12,889 bases of DNA from an uncultured Lachnospiraceae bacterium (GTDB taxonomy: Bacteria; Bacillota; Clostridia; Lachnospirales; Lachnospiraceae). The stretch spans positions 1 to 12,889 of the forward strand of contig CAJTQG010000056.1 in the NCBI GenBank assembly GCA_910578605.1. The letters are read 5' to 3'. Below are positions 1-7,542 of the stretch, piece after piece. Position numbers and translations under genes: made by a program. The notes beneath the pieces were generated by a model. The model did no database searches and had not been told where the DNA came from. It was given only the letters and a program-made list of their open reading frames with translations. Position 1 is the first letter of the stretch. Every line of letters begins with the position of its first letter.

Positions 1-17
1 ATATATAAAAATATGAT

Positions 18-88
18 ATAATAATGAAACGTATCCCTTATAATCATCCTAACGGATGGTTATATAGATAATAATGAAACGTATCCCT
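18..88. repeat. Spaced direct repeat of 21 bp (18-38 and 68-88)
   Basis: Two identical 21-base copies, with core ATGAAACGTATCCCT, lie exactly 50 bases apart. Each copy is followed within two bases by a perfect TATAAT (39-44 and 91-96). No good -35 box sits at the right distance from either TATAAT. The copies could be duplicated binding sites of an activator or repressor feeding the promoter of the Sel1-repeat gene. They could also be the remains of a duplication or a small repeat element. Only the repetition itself is certain. Confidence 0.6.
39..64. repeat. Inverted repeat between the two direct-repeat copies
   Basis: An 11-bp stem with one G-T wobble is formed by arms TATAATCATCC (39-49) and GGATGGTTATA (54-64) around a TAAC loop. 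It fills most of the space between the direct repeats and overlaps the first TATAAT. It has no T-tract after it, so a classical terminator is unlikely. An operator dyad or an RNA hairpin are both possible. Confidence 0.45.
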
Positions 89-109
89 AATATAATCCAA
101 ATATAAAAT

Positions 110-149
110 TAAGAAATGAATTTTCCTATTTAATTTCTTATTTTATTTA
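110..149 (+). terminator. Weak AT-rich hairpin with T-rich tail, possible terminator
   Basis: TAAGAAAT (110-117) pairs with ATTTCTTA (133-140) across a 15-base loop, and a T-rich stretch follows (141-149). The stem has almost no G or C and the loop is long, so intrinsic termination would be weak. It lies only 23 bases before the start of the Sel1 gene, so it could instead sit in that gene's 5' leader. The call is tentative. Confidence 0.2.
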
Positions 150-171
150 TTAACAAGAGAAAGGGTGGATT

Positions 172-1419
172 GTGGTGAAAGTGTTTGATAATAGAGTCGA
201 GAAAGCAATTGATATTTTATGGTGTGAGAGGCAGTTGGAGAGAGGAAATGAGGCAAAGAAGCTTTTGGAGGATGCAGTCAGAGAGGGGCAGGCAGATGCA
301 TGTTATTTTCTGGCGCTCTGTTATGGGGGAGCTAACTGTGTGGACTCTGGTTTTGGCTTTCAGGACAATATTGAGAAGGCATATCACTATCTAGATATGA
401 GTATTGAGAAGGGGAGTGCGGTAGGTATGTTTGGGGCAAGGCGTTTTGGCGGCTATAAGCCTAAAGGGGGCAGCTTTGTAAATGTACCATATGAATCTTC
501 CAAGGAAATTTGGACGGTTGTGTGTTCTATGGCAGATGCTGGTCAGCTCTTTATAAAATATTTGGTGGCAAACGCTTATTATTATGGAGATGTGGCGCAA
601 TTAACAGAGATAGATTTTGATAGTGAAACAAATGAACAGATAGATAAGCAGTTTAAGCTTTGGGCGGAGCAGGCAATCTCTATATATGAGGAGCTCATAG
701 AGCAAAACATGATTATGGGCATTAGCAATTATATAGATATTATTACTTCAGGGGATTATGGTATACCAAAAAATGAAAAAAGGGCCAGAGAATTGGAATT
801 GATAGGTGCAGAAAATGGTGATCCCTATTATATGGTAAAGATTGGACAAGAATTAGAGGAAACACAGGCTGAAAAATCAAAGGAATACTATGAAAGAGCA
901 TTGAAGCACCGCCAATCCATTGCTGGCTTTTATCTTGGCAAATTATATACATTAGGGGGAAGGCTTCCAAGAAACTTAATAAAAGCAAGAGATTATTTTG
1001 AGAATTGTCTGGCATGCGGAACGGAAATAGCAGGATGTCACAACAGATTAGGTGAAATCTATTTTTATGGGGGAGATGGTATAAAAACAGATTATCAGCG
1101 GGCGGTGTTTCACTTTTTGAATGCCTGTGACAAAGGAAATTATTGGTGTTCGGATATGCTAGGAACATGTTATTTAAAGGGTTTGGGGGTTTCCATGGAT
1201 TACACTAAGGCATTGGAGGAATTGAGTCGATCTCCAGAGGAGACACTGTCTGCTATAGGGTTGGGGGAGATTTATGCTTATGGGTTAGGGGTGCCGGTTG
1301 ACATGAAAAAGGCAATGGGTTATTGGAATGCATTTCCGAAGCATCCTGCAGTCATTAAAAATAAGAAAAATTTTAAGAGAACTTTGTTTGGATGGAAGAG
1401 GAATTCTACTTATCATTAA
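172..1419 (+). CDS. Sel1-like (TPR-like) repeat protein
   Basis: A 415-residue protein built largely from Sel1-like repeats, helical-pair modules of the TPR superfamily that act as protein-binding scaffolds. Clear units lie at about residues 42-83, 250-285, 288-322, 325-351 and 359-389, with hallmarks such as LGEIYFYGGDGIKTDYQRA and LGEIYAYGLGVPVDMKKA. The middle (about 100-245) is more divergent. There is no signal peptide or membrane segment, so a cytoplasmic location is inferred. The start is GTG at 172 or at 175: the SD-like GGGTGG (163-168) is 3 bases from the first and 6 from the second, so the second is at least as good. Both neighbouring gaps are long and the next gene has its own promoter, so it is probably transcribed alone. 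The binding partner and pathway cannot be told from sequence. Confidence 0.85.
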   Translation: MVKVFDNRVEKAIDILWCERQLERGNEAKKLLEDAVREGQADACYFLALCYGGANCVDSGFGFQDNIEKAYHYLDMSIEKGSAVGMFGARRFGGYKPKGGSFVNVPYESSKEIWTVVCSMADAGQLFIKYLVANAYYYGDVAQLTEIDFDSETNEQIDKQFKLWAEQAISIYEELIEQNMIMGISNYIDIITSGDYGIPKNEKRARELELIGAENGDPYYMVKIGQELEETQAEKSKEYYERALKHRQSIAGFYLGKLYTLGGRLPRNLIKARDYFENCLACGTEIAGCHNRLGEIYFYGGDGIKTDYQRAVFHFLNACDKGNYWCSDMLGTCYLKGLGVSMDYTKALEELSRSPEETLSAIGLGEIYAYGLGVPVDMKKAMGYWNAFPKHPAVIKNKKNFKRTLFGWKRNSTYH

Positions 1420-1516
1420 ATCATATAGATTAAATCAGTTGGCAAAACGCCTATGTTTCGTATCATATATTATTTAAATGAATATATACTACAAGGCTTT
1501 GCATAAAATTTTCTAG

Positions 1517-1545
1517 TTGAAATCTCAAGGGAAATAGAGTAAGAT
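1517..1545 (+). promoter_or_regulatory. Sigma-A-type promoter of the leuB-ilvD-ilvB operon
   Basis: TTGAAA (1517-1522) is separated by exactly 17 bases from TAAGAT (1540-1545). This is close to the housekeeping consensus TTGACA-N17-TATAAT, and its position suits the operon. Transcription would start near 1552, giving a leader of roughly 175 bases before leuB. That leaves room for the hairpins at 1573-1657. Confidence 0.6.
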
Positions 1546-1572
1546 AGAGTGAAATACTTTTTTAAGGCATAT

Positions 1573-1657
1573 TGTGAAGAGGGCTTGTAAGTCGGCAGAG
1601 AATGCTGGCTTAACATGTTCTAAGCTTCACATTAAGGAACGCAAGACAGCGTTCTTT
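1573..1657 (+). promoter_or_regulatory. Structured 5' leader RNA, candidate attenuator of the BCAA operon
   Basis: An outer helix pairs TGTGAAG (1573-1579) with CTTCACA (1625-1631). It continues, after a bulge, with CTT (1584-1586) pairing to AAG (1622-1624). Inside is a 10-bp hairpin: TAAGTCGGCA (1588-1597), loop GAGAA, TGCTGGCTTA (1603-1612). Just downstream a 9-bp hairpin, AAGGAACGC (1634-1642) with GCGTTCTTT (1649-1657), precedes a U-rich but interrupted tail and could act as a terminator. I see no T-box sequence (AGGGTGGNACCGCG) and no Leu/Ile/Val-rich leader peptide. A riboswitch or protein-bound attenuator is an inference. Confidence 0.45.
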
Positions 1658-1726
1658 CGTTGTTAATAAGGTCAAAAGACCAAAGGAGACAAAAATACAA
1701 GACATTAAGAAAAGAGGTAATGCTTC

Positions 1727-2809
1727 ATGAATTATAATATTGCAGTAATTCCGGGAGATGGAATAGGACCGGAGATTGTGGCGGAAGCTGAGAAAGTCCT
1801 AAACAAAGTGGGAAAGAAATATGGACATGAATTTACATATACGGAGGTGCTTATGGGCGGTGTGTCCATAGATGCCCACGGGGTTCCTTTAACTGACGGA
1901 GCTTTAGAGACAGCAAAAAAGAGTGACAGTGTGCTGCTTGGCGCAGTGGGCGGTATTGTGGGAAAAGATAAATGGTATGAATTACCCCCCAATCTTCGTC
2001 CGGAGGCGGGACTTTTGGCAATCAGAAAAGGTTTGGGCTTGTTTGCCAATCTTCGTCCGGCATATTTATATGATGAATTGAAGGAGGCATGTCCGCTGAA
2101 GGAGAACATTGCCCGTCAAGGTTTTGATATGATGGTAGTGCGGGAGTTGACCGGCGGTTTGTACTTTGGTGAGAGAAAAACCGAGCCGGTAAATGGGGTG
2201 ATGACTGCCACAGATACATTACAATATAATGAAAATGAGATACGTCGCATTGCAAGAAAGGGCTTTGAGATTGCAAGCAAGAGAAGAAAAAATGTGATAA
2301 GTGTGGATAAAGCCAATGTACTAGACTCCTCTCGTCTGTGGAGCAAAATAGTGAGAGAGGTGGCAGTGGAATTTCCGGAGGTCACCTTGACAGAAATGCT
2401 GGTAGATAACTGTGCCATGCAATTAGTCAAAAATCCGGCCCAGTTTGATGTGATTTTAACAGAGAATATGTTCGGTGATATTTTATCTGACGAGGCAAGT
2501 ATGATTACCGGCTCCATTGGTATGCTGCCATCTGCTAGCTTGGCAGAGGGCAAGTTTGGTTTATATGAGCCAAGTCACGGGGCGGCGCCGGACATTGCCG
2601 GACAGAATATTGCCAATCCAATTGCCACTGTTTTATCAGCTGCAATGATGCTTCGCTATTCCTTTGATTTAGACAAGGAGGCGGATGCTGTGGAGAATGC
2701 CGTGAGGAAGGTGTTAGAGGATAAATACCGCACGATAGATATTATGAGTGATGGCTGTAAGCAGGTTAAATGTGATAAGATGGGTGATTTGATAGCTGAC
2801 AGAATATAG
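1727..2809 (+). CDS. leuB: 3-isopropylmalate dehydrogenase
   Basis: A 360-residue NAD-dependent dehydrogenase that oxidises and decarboxylates 3-isopropylmalate to 2-oxoisocaproate, the last leucine-specific step before transamination; cytosolic. The family signature is complete: IPGDGIGPE at the N terminus, substrate arginines R100, R110 and R139, Y146 in RELTGGLYFGE, K195 in VDKAN, and metal-binding D227, D251 and D255 (NMFGDILSDEA). GAAPDIAGQNIANP near 285-298 contains the Asp expected for NAD over NADP. Length is normal. The ATG follows AGAGGT with 8 bases between. A second ATG at 1720 opens a 5-codon ORF in another frame and is unlikely to matter. It heads the leuB-ilvD-ilvB operon behind the promoter at 1517. 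Partner genes leuA, leuC and leuD are absent from the window. Confidence 0.97.
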   Translation: MNYNIAVIPGDGIGPEIVAEAEKVLNKVGKKYGHEFTYTEVLMGGVSIDAHGVPLTDGALETAKKSDSVLLGAVGGIVGKDKWYELPPNLRPEAGLLAIRKGLGLFANLRPAYLYDELKEACPLKENIARQGFDMMVVRELTGGLYFGERKTEPVNGVMTATDTLQYNENEIRRIARKGFEIASKRRKNVISVDKANVLDSSRLWSKIVREVAVEFPEVTLTEMLVDNCAMQLVKNPAQFDVILTENMFGDILSDEASMITGSIGMLPSASLAEGKFGLYEPSHGAAPDIAGQNIANPIATVLSAAMMLRYSFDLDKEADAVENAVRKVLEDKYRTIDIMSDGCKQVKCDKMGDLIADRI

Positions 2810-2847
2810 CAAATGAACAATGAAAGTAATAAAGGAGGAATTTAATC

Positions 2848-4515
2848 ATGAAAAGTGATGCAGTGACAAGAGGTGTTCAACAGGCGCCTCATCGTTCCCT
2901 GTTTAATGCATTAGGCTTTACAAAAGAAGAGCTGGAGCGTCCTTTAATTGGTGTAGTGTGCTCCAGAAATGAAATTGTTCCGGGACATATGAATTTAGAT
3001 AAGATAGAACAGGCTGTCAAGACAGGTATTTTAATGGCTGGAGGTACGCCGGTTATGTTCCCTGCAATTGCAGTGTGCGATGGTATTGCCATGGGGCATA
3101 TTGGTATGAAGTATTCTCTTGTGACAAGAGAATTGATTGCGGATTCCACTGAGTGTATGGCAGTTGCCCACCAGTTAGATGGTATGGTTATGATTCCAAA
3201 CTGTGATAAAAATGTGCCAGGTTTGTTGATGGCGGCAGCCAGAGTGAATATTCCTACTATATTTGTCAGCGGCGGTCCTATGTTGGCAGGAAAAATGTAT
3301 GACGGCAAAAGAACTTGTCTCTCAGATATGTTTGAGGCAGTGGGAGCATATAATGCGGGAAAAATAGATTCCTGCAAATTGGAAGAATACGAAGAGAAGG
3401 CATGTCCTACATGCGGTTCCTGCTCTGGTATGTACACGGCAAACAGCATGAACTGTTTGACGGAGGTACTGGGAATGGGCCTGAAGGGAAATGGAACCAT
3501 TCCGGCGGTTATGTCCGAGAGAATTCGCTTGGCAAAGCATGGGGGAATGAAAATTATGGAATTGGTAGAAAAAAATATTTGTCCAAGAGATATTATGACA
3601 CAGAAGGCATTTGAAAATGCATTAACTGTAGATATGGCATTAGGATGCTCCACTAACAGTATGCTTCATCTTCCGGCTATTGCCCATGAGGCGGGAGTGG
3701 ATATTAACCTGGAGGTGGCAAACGATATTAGCGCTAAGACTCCAAATCTATGTCATCTGGCACCGGCGGGAAATACCTTTATGGAGGATTTGGATGCTGC
3801 CGGCGGTGTGTATGCCGTTATGAATGAGCTGAACAAGAAGGATTTACTTCACACAGACATTATCACATGTACAGGCAAGACGGTGGGAGAGAACATTGAG
3901 GGCTGTATCAATCGCAATCATGAGATTATACGTCCTATTGACAATCCCTACAGTCAAACAGGGGGTATTGCTGTGTTAAAAGGAAATCTGGCGCCGGATG
4001 CCTGTGTGGTGAAACGTTCCGCAGTGGCGCCGGAGATGCTTGTGCATTCCGGTCCGGCCAGAGTATTTGATTGTGAGGAGGATGCCATTGAGGCAATCAA
4101 TGGCGGAAAAATTAAAGTAGGAGATGTGGTTGTCATCCGTTATGAGGGACCAAAAGGAGGCCCTGGCATGAGAGAAATGCTCAATCCAACATCAGCGATT
4201 GCCGGTATGGGATTGGATAAGGATGTGGCTTTGATTACAGACGGACGTTTCAGCGGGGCTACAAGAGGAGCCTCAATAGGACATGTATCGCCGGAGGCGG
4301 CATTAGGCGGCCCTATTGCTCTGGTGGAAGAGGGAGATACTATTTCAATCGATATGAATAAAAATACAATTCAAGTTGAAATTTCTGAAGAAGAAATGCA
4401 GGCAAGAAAGGCGAAATGGCAGCCAAGAGAGCCGAAGATTACAACAGGTTATGTATCCAGATATGCGGCCTTGGTTACATCTGCCAACACTGGAGCTGTA
4501 CTGCAGGTAAAATAA
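2848..4515 (+). CDS. ilvD: Dihydroxy-acid dehydratase
   Basis: A 555-residue iron-sulfur dehydratase that turns 2,3-dihydroxy-isovalerate and 2,3-dihydroxy-3-methylvalerate into the keto acids leading to valine and isoleucine (and leucine). The IlvD/Edd signatures are intact: CDKNVPGLLMAAARVN (C119) and CPTCGSCSGMYTANSMN (C186, C189, C192), then GCSTNSMLHLPAIAHEAG and TDGRFSGATRGASIGHVSPEA. C119 and C192 are the likely cluster ligands. The place where [2Fe-2S] dehydratases carry another Cys appears to be Gly in NEIVPGHMN. That suits an oxygen-sensitive [4Fe-4S] enzyme of an anaerobe, which is an inference. The start ATG has AAAGGAGG (2831-2838) 9 bases upstream. It sits 38 bases after leuB and is co-transcribed with it. 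Confidence 0.97.
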   Translation: MKSDAVTRGVQQAPHRSLFNALGFTKEELERPLIGVVCSRNEIVPGHMNLDKIEQAVKTGILMAGGTPVMFPAIAVCDGIAMGHIGMKYSLVTRELIADSTECMAVAHQLDGMVMIPNCDKNVPGLLMAAARVNIPTIFVSGGPMLAGKMYDGKRTCLSDMFEAVGAYNAGKIDSCKLEEYEEKACPTCGSCSGMYTANSMNCLTEVLGMGLKGNGTIPAVMSERIRLAKHGGMKIMELVEKNICPRDIMTQKAFENALTVDMALGCSTNSMLHLPAIAHEAGVDINLEVANDISAKTPNLCHLAPAGNTFMEDLDAAGGVYAVMNELNKKDLLHTDIITCTGKTVGENIEGCINRNHEIIRPIDNPYSQTGGIAVLKGNLAPDACVVKRSAVAPEMLVHSGPARVFDCEEDAIEAINGGKIKVGDVVVIRYEGPKGGPGMREMLNPTSAIAGMGLDKDVALITDGRFSGATRGASIGHVSPEAALGGPIALVEEGDTISIDMNKNTIQVEISEEEMQARKAKWQPREPKITTGYVSRYAALVTSANTGAVLQVK

Positions 4516-4542
4516 ATATAGGAAGGGAAAGGTACAAAGAAA

Positions 4543-6234
4543 ATGTTATTAACAGGATCAGATATTATTATTGAATGTTTAAAAGAGCAGGGTGTAGAAC
4601 AAGTATTTGGTTATCCAGGCGGAACAATCCTGAATGTCTATGATGCGTTGTATCAGCATTCTGATGAACTGACACATTTTTTGACATCCCATGAGCAGGG
4701 TGCAGCCCACGCAGCAGACGGATATGCACGTTCTACCGGAAAGGTTGGAGTTTGTATGGCAACCTCCGGTCCTGGTGCCACAAATTTAGTAACCGGTATT
4801 GCAACTTCTTACATGGATTCCACTCCGTTGGTGGCTATTACTGCCAATGTGGCAAAACCTCTGTTAGGTAAGGATTCTTTTCAGGAGATTGATATTGTAG
4901 GTGTGACAATGCCTATCACAAAGCATGGATATATTGTGTCTGATATAACTAAATTGGCGGACACATTGCGTGAGGCATTTTATGTGGCACAATCTGGAAG
5001 ACCAGGTCCGGTTATTGTGGATGTGACTAAGGATGTAACAGGTGCAACCTATGAATACGAGAAAAAAGAGCCAAAGGCAATAGAGAGATTTACAAAGGAT
5101 ATTACACAGGAAGATTTAGACAATGCGTTGGATTTGATAAAGGCAGCTAAAAAACCGTTTATCTTAGTGGGAGGCGGTGTAATTTCCTCTGATGCGTCCA
5201 AGGAATTGGCTGAGTTTGTTGAGAAGGTTAATGCGCCAGTGTGCGATTCTCTTATGGGGAAAGGCGCCTTTGACGGAACCAATCCACTATACACGGGAAT
5301 GATTGGTATGCATGGAACAAAAGCATCCAATTTTGGCGTGTGCAAATGTGATTTGCTGATTGCCATCGGTGCTAGATTTTCAGACCGTGTAATTGGAAAT
5401 GCCAGTACATTTGCCCAGGAAGCAAAGATATTGCATATTGATGTGGATCCGGCTGAGATTAACAAAAATATAAAGGTAAACGGACAGGTAATCGGTGATG
5501 TGAAGGAGGTTCTAGACCGTTTGAATCCTCATATCCAGCGGGTGGAGAGAGAAGAATGGTTAGCTTTTGTAAAGGGCTTAGAGGAAAAACACCCATTGAC
5601 TTACGACACAGATGCCCTGACCGGACCATATGTAATCGAGACATTATATAAGGTGACAAATGGTGATGCCATTATCACTACAGATGTGGGCCAGCATCAA
5701 ATGTGGGCAGCACAATTCTACAAATATAAACAGCCAAGACAATTTGTGTCCTCAGGCGGTGCCGGTACAATGGGCTTTGGTGTGGGAGCTGCTATTGGGG
5801 CTAAGCTTGGCAATATGGATAAAACAGTAGTGAATATTGCCGGTGACGGCTGTTTTCGAATGAACATGAATGAGATTGCTACCGCAACTAGATATAATGT
5901 TCCCATTATTCAGATTGTCATAAATAATCAAGTGTTGGGAATGGTTCGCCAGTGGCAGACCTTGTTCTATGGAAAGCGCTATTCTAACACAGTACTGCAG
6001 GATAAGGTGGATTTTGTGAAGGTGGCAGAAGGAATGGGAGCAAAAGCTTACCGCATCACAAAAAAGGAAGAGGTTGAACCAGTGTTAAAGGAAGCTATTT
6101 CTTTAAATGCGCCGGTTGTAATTGACTGTCAGATTGATTTGAATGACAAGGTATTTCCAATGGTAGCTGCAGGAGCTTCTATCAGCGAGGCATTCAGTCA
6201 GGAAGATTTAAAAGAAAAGGGTTACGAGCAATAA
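4543..6234 (+). CDS. ilvB: Acetolactate synthase, large (catalytic) subunit
   Basis: A 563-residue thiamine-diphosphate enzyme that condenses two pyruvates to acetolactate, or pyruvate with 2-oxobutyrate to acetohydroxybutyrate, the first shared step of Val/Ile/Leu synthesis. The PYR domain has VFGYPGG and the activating Glu E51 (SHEQGAAHAADGYAR). The central domain has GARFSDRVIGN, typical of FAD-containing anabolic synthases. The ThDP-Mg site runs from GDG (434-436) to NN (461-462), followed by LGMVRQWQ. The order of domains and the length fit IlvB/IlvI rather than the catabolic AlsS type. The purine-rich AAAGG at 4528-4532 lies 10 bases before the ATG. No ilvN/ilvH regulatory-subunit gene follows, which is unusual but not unknown. 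No clear terminator separates it from serC, so read-through is possible. Confidence 0.95.
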   Translation: MLLTGSDIIIECLKEQGVEQVFGYPGGTILNVYDALYQHSDELTHFLTSHEQGAAHAADGYARSTGKVGVCMATSGPGATNLVTGIATSYMDSTPLVAITANVAKPLLGKDSFQEIDIVGVTMPITKHGYIVSDITKLADTLREAFYVAQSGRPGPVIVDVTKDVTGATYEYEKKEPKAIERFTKDITQEDLDNALDLIKAAKKPFILVGGGVISSDASKELAEFVEKVNAPVCDSLMGKGAFDGTNPLYTGMIGMHGTKASNFGVCKCDLLIAIGARFSDRVIGNASTFAQEAKILHIDVDPAEINKNIKVNGQVIGDVKEVLDRLNPHIQRVEREEWLAFVKGLEEKHPLTYDTDALTGPYVIETLYKVTNGDAIITTDVGQHQMWAAQFYKYKQPRQFVSSGGAGTMGFGVGAAIGAKLGNMDKTVVNIAGDGCFRMNMNEIATATRYNVPIIQIVINNQVLGMVRQWQTLFYGKRYSNTVLQDKVDFVKVAEGMGAKAYRITKKEEVEPVLKEAISLNAPVVIDCQIDLNDKVFPMVAAGASISEAFSQEDLKEKGYEQ

Positions 6235-6361
6235 GAAAAGAGAATTATGAAATAGAAAGTCACAAAAGAGAAGGTAATATATATAGTATTTATAGAGACA
6301 ATGAATGACAGATAATAAGTTGCAAGCTAGTAAAAAGATAAGATAGACAATGTGAAAGCAG

Positions 6362-6368
6362 AAGGAGG
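6362..6368 (+). promoter_or_regulatory. Ribosome binding site that decides the serC start
   Basis: AAGGAGG here is only 2 bases from the ATG at 6371, too close for normal initiation. It is 8 bases from the in-frame GTG at 6377, the standard spacing. The GTG start also gives the usual short SerC N terminus, (M)GRVYNFSAGPA. The GTG is therefore preferred. Confidence 0.6.
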
Positions 6369-6376
6369 AAATGAAA

Positions 6377-7459
6377 GTGGGAAGAGTGTATAACTTTTCA
6401 GCAGGACCGGCAGTGCTGCCGGAGTCTGTATTAAAAGAAGCGGCAGAGGAAATGTTGGATTACAGAGGATGCGGTATGTCCGTTATGGAGATGAGCCATC
6501 GCTCTAAAATGTTTGAGACGATTATTCAGGAGGCGGAGGAGGATCTTCGTGAACTTATGAATATTCCTGACAATTATAAAGTGCTGTTTTTGCAGGGAGG
6601 CGCGTCACAGCAGTTTGCCATGATTCCAATGAATTTGATGAAAAATAAGGTGGCAGATTTTATTGTGACAGGTCAGTGGGCAAAGAAGGCTTGGCAGGAG
6701 GCTTCTAAGTATGGTAAAGCAAATAAGATTGCATCCAGCGAGGATAAGACTTTCTCTTACATTCCAGATTGTTCGGATTTGCCAATCAGTGATGATGCAG
6801 ACTATGTATATATTTGTGAAAATAATACAATTTATGGAACAAAGTTTAAAACGCTTCCCAACACAAAGGGTAAGACATTGGTGGCAGATGTTTCCTCCTG
6901 CTTCCTCTCAGAGCCAGTAGATGTGAGCAAGTACGGTATCATCTACGGCGGAGTTCAGAAAAATATTGGACCGGCAGGTATGGCGATTGTGATTATCCGT
7001 GAGGATTTAATTACAGACACTCCATTGGAGGGAACACCAACTATGCTCACATACAAGACTCATGCGGACGCAAAGTCTTTGTATAATACGCCTCCTGCAT
7101 ACGATATTTATATTTGCGGAAAGGTATTTAAATGGATTAAGAGCTTAGGCGGTTTAGAGAAAATGAAAGAAATCAATGAAAAGAAAGCAAAAATTTTGTA
7201 TGATTTCTTAGATGAGAGCCAATTATTCAAAGGAACTGTAGTAAAGGAAGACCGTTCTTTAATGAATGTGCCATTTGTAACTGGTGATGAGGAGATGGAT
7301 GCTAAATTTGTAAAAGAGGCAAAGGAAGCCGGCTTTGAAAATTTAAAGGGCCACAGAACCGTCGGTGGTATGAGGGCAAGTATATATAATGCCATGCCGA
7401 CTGAAGGTGTAGAGAAGCTAGTAGCGTTCATGAAAGAATTTGAGGCTAACAACAAATAG
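6377..7459 (+). CDS. serC: Phosphoserine aminotransferase
   Basis: A PLP enzyme of aminotransferase class V that converts 3-phosphohydroxypyruvate and glutamate to O-phosphoserine and 2-oxoglutarate (second step of serine synthesis); it can also serve pyridoxal phosphate synthesis in some bacteria. From the GTG it has 360 residues; the ATG at 6371 would add two. Hallmarks are YNFSAGPAVLPE, the HRS motif in MSHRSKMFE, FLQGGASQQFAMIPMNL, the cofactor Asp in VADVSSCFLS, and the Schiff-base Lys in YGGVQKNIGPAG (K195 from the GTG). The C terminus, GHRTVGGMRASIYNAM, carries substrate-binding Arg residues. It is followed 83 bases later by serA, its pathway partner, so the two are very probably co-expressed. 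The 136 bases before it hold AT-rich sequence with no promoter I would defend. Confidence 0.96.
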   Translation: MGRVYNFSAGPAVLPESVLKEAAEEMLDYRGCGMSVMEMSHRSKMFETIIQEAEEDLRELMNIPDNYKVLFLQGGASQQFAMIPMNLMKNKVADFIVTGQWAKKAWQEASKYGKANKIASSEDKTFSYIPDCSDLPISDDADYVYICENNTIYGTKFKTLPNTKGKTLVADVSSCFLSEPVDVSKYGIIYGGVQKNIGPAGMAIVIIREDLITDTPLEGTPTMLTYKTHADAKSLYNTPPAYDIYICGKVFKWIKSLGGLEKMKEINEKKAKILYDFLDESQLFKGTVVKEDRSLMNVPFVTGDEEMDAKFVKEAKEAGFENLKGHRTVGGMRASIYNAMPTEGVEKLVAFMKEFEANNK

Positions 7460-7476
7460 ACTGGATTGTAAAAATA

Positions 7477-7512
7477 GCAAAGCAATGATATTCATTACGA
7501 TTTATTGCTTGC
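7477..7512 (+). promoter_or_regulatory. Hairpin with a Fur-family-like box between serC and serA
   Basis: GCAAAGCAAT (7477-7486) pairs with ATTGCTTGC (7504-7512), with one bulged A. Nested inside is AATGA-TAT-TCATT (7484-7496). The stretch 7487-7503 also holds a right half-site identical to that of the Bacillus Zur box (ATTACGATTT, 7494-7503). The whole 15-base box TGATATTCATTACGA, read by its first base as the T at 7486, matches 11 of 14 defined positions of either the Zur or the Fur consensus. There is no T-tract, so it is not a normal terminator. An operator for the downstream Fur-family gene is possible, but such matches arise easily in AT-rich DNA. Confidence 0.25.
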
Positions 7513-7542
7513 AGAAATAAAGAATAGAAGAGGAATAGGAAA

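Larger units (their letters stand above)
1420..1726 (+). other. 307-base intergenic region upstream of leuB
   Basis: The first hundred bases hold no convincing terminator for the Sel1 gene, only a weak 3-bp GGC/GCC hairpin near 1441-1451. A strong promoter (1517-1545) and a folded leader (1573-1657) follow. A smaller GGTC-AAAA-GACC hairpin lies at 1670-1681. The SD-like AAGGAG at 1683-1688 has no ATG, GTG or TTG start at a suitable distance, so it is either fortuitous or part of the folded leader. The working leuB ribosome site is AGAGGT at 1713-1718. Confidence 0.6.

Noticed and set aside
18..88. Possible end of a CRISPR array (21-bp repeat, 29-bp spacing)
   Set aside because: There are only two copies, the repeat is shorter than usual CRISPR repeats, the 'spacer' is itself an inverted repeat, and no cas gene is present.
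158..170. AGGGTGGA before the Sel1 gene, resembling the start of a T-box motif
   Set aside because: The following ACCGCG is absent, there is no specifier stem or terminator, and the sequence works as a ribosome binding site.
743..1168. 141-codon frame on the - strand inside the Sel1 gene
   Set aside because: It lies antisense to a clear repeat protein, has no SD or family motif, and its composition is that of a shadow frame.
1441..1451. GGC-GCC hairpin as terminator of the Sel1 gene
   Set aside because: The stem is only three base pairs and no T-tract follows.
1478..1516. Small ORF MNIYYKALHKIF as a BCAA leader peptide
   Set aside because: It ends before the promoter at 1517 could transcribe it, it is not rich in Leu/Ile/Val codons, and it has no SD.
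2889..3653. 254-codon frame on the - strand inside ilvD
   Set aside because: It is fully antisense to a conserved IlvD with all catalytic motifs. Long antisense frames are common opposite such genes, and nothing in this one is recognisable.
6320..6344. TTGCAA ... TAAGAT as a serC promoter
   Set aside because: The spacer is only 13 bases, too short for sigma-A. No better pair was found between ilvB and serC.
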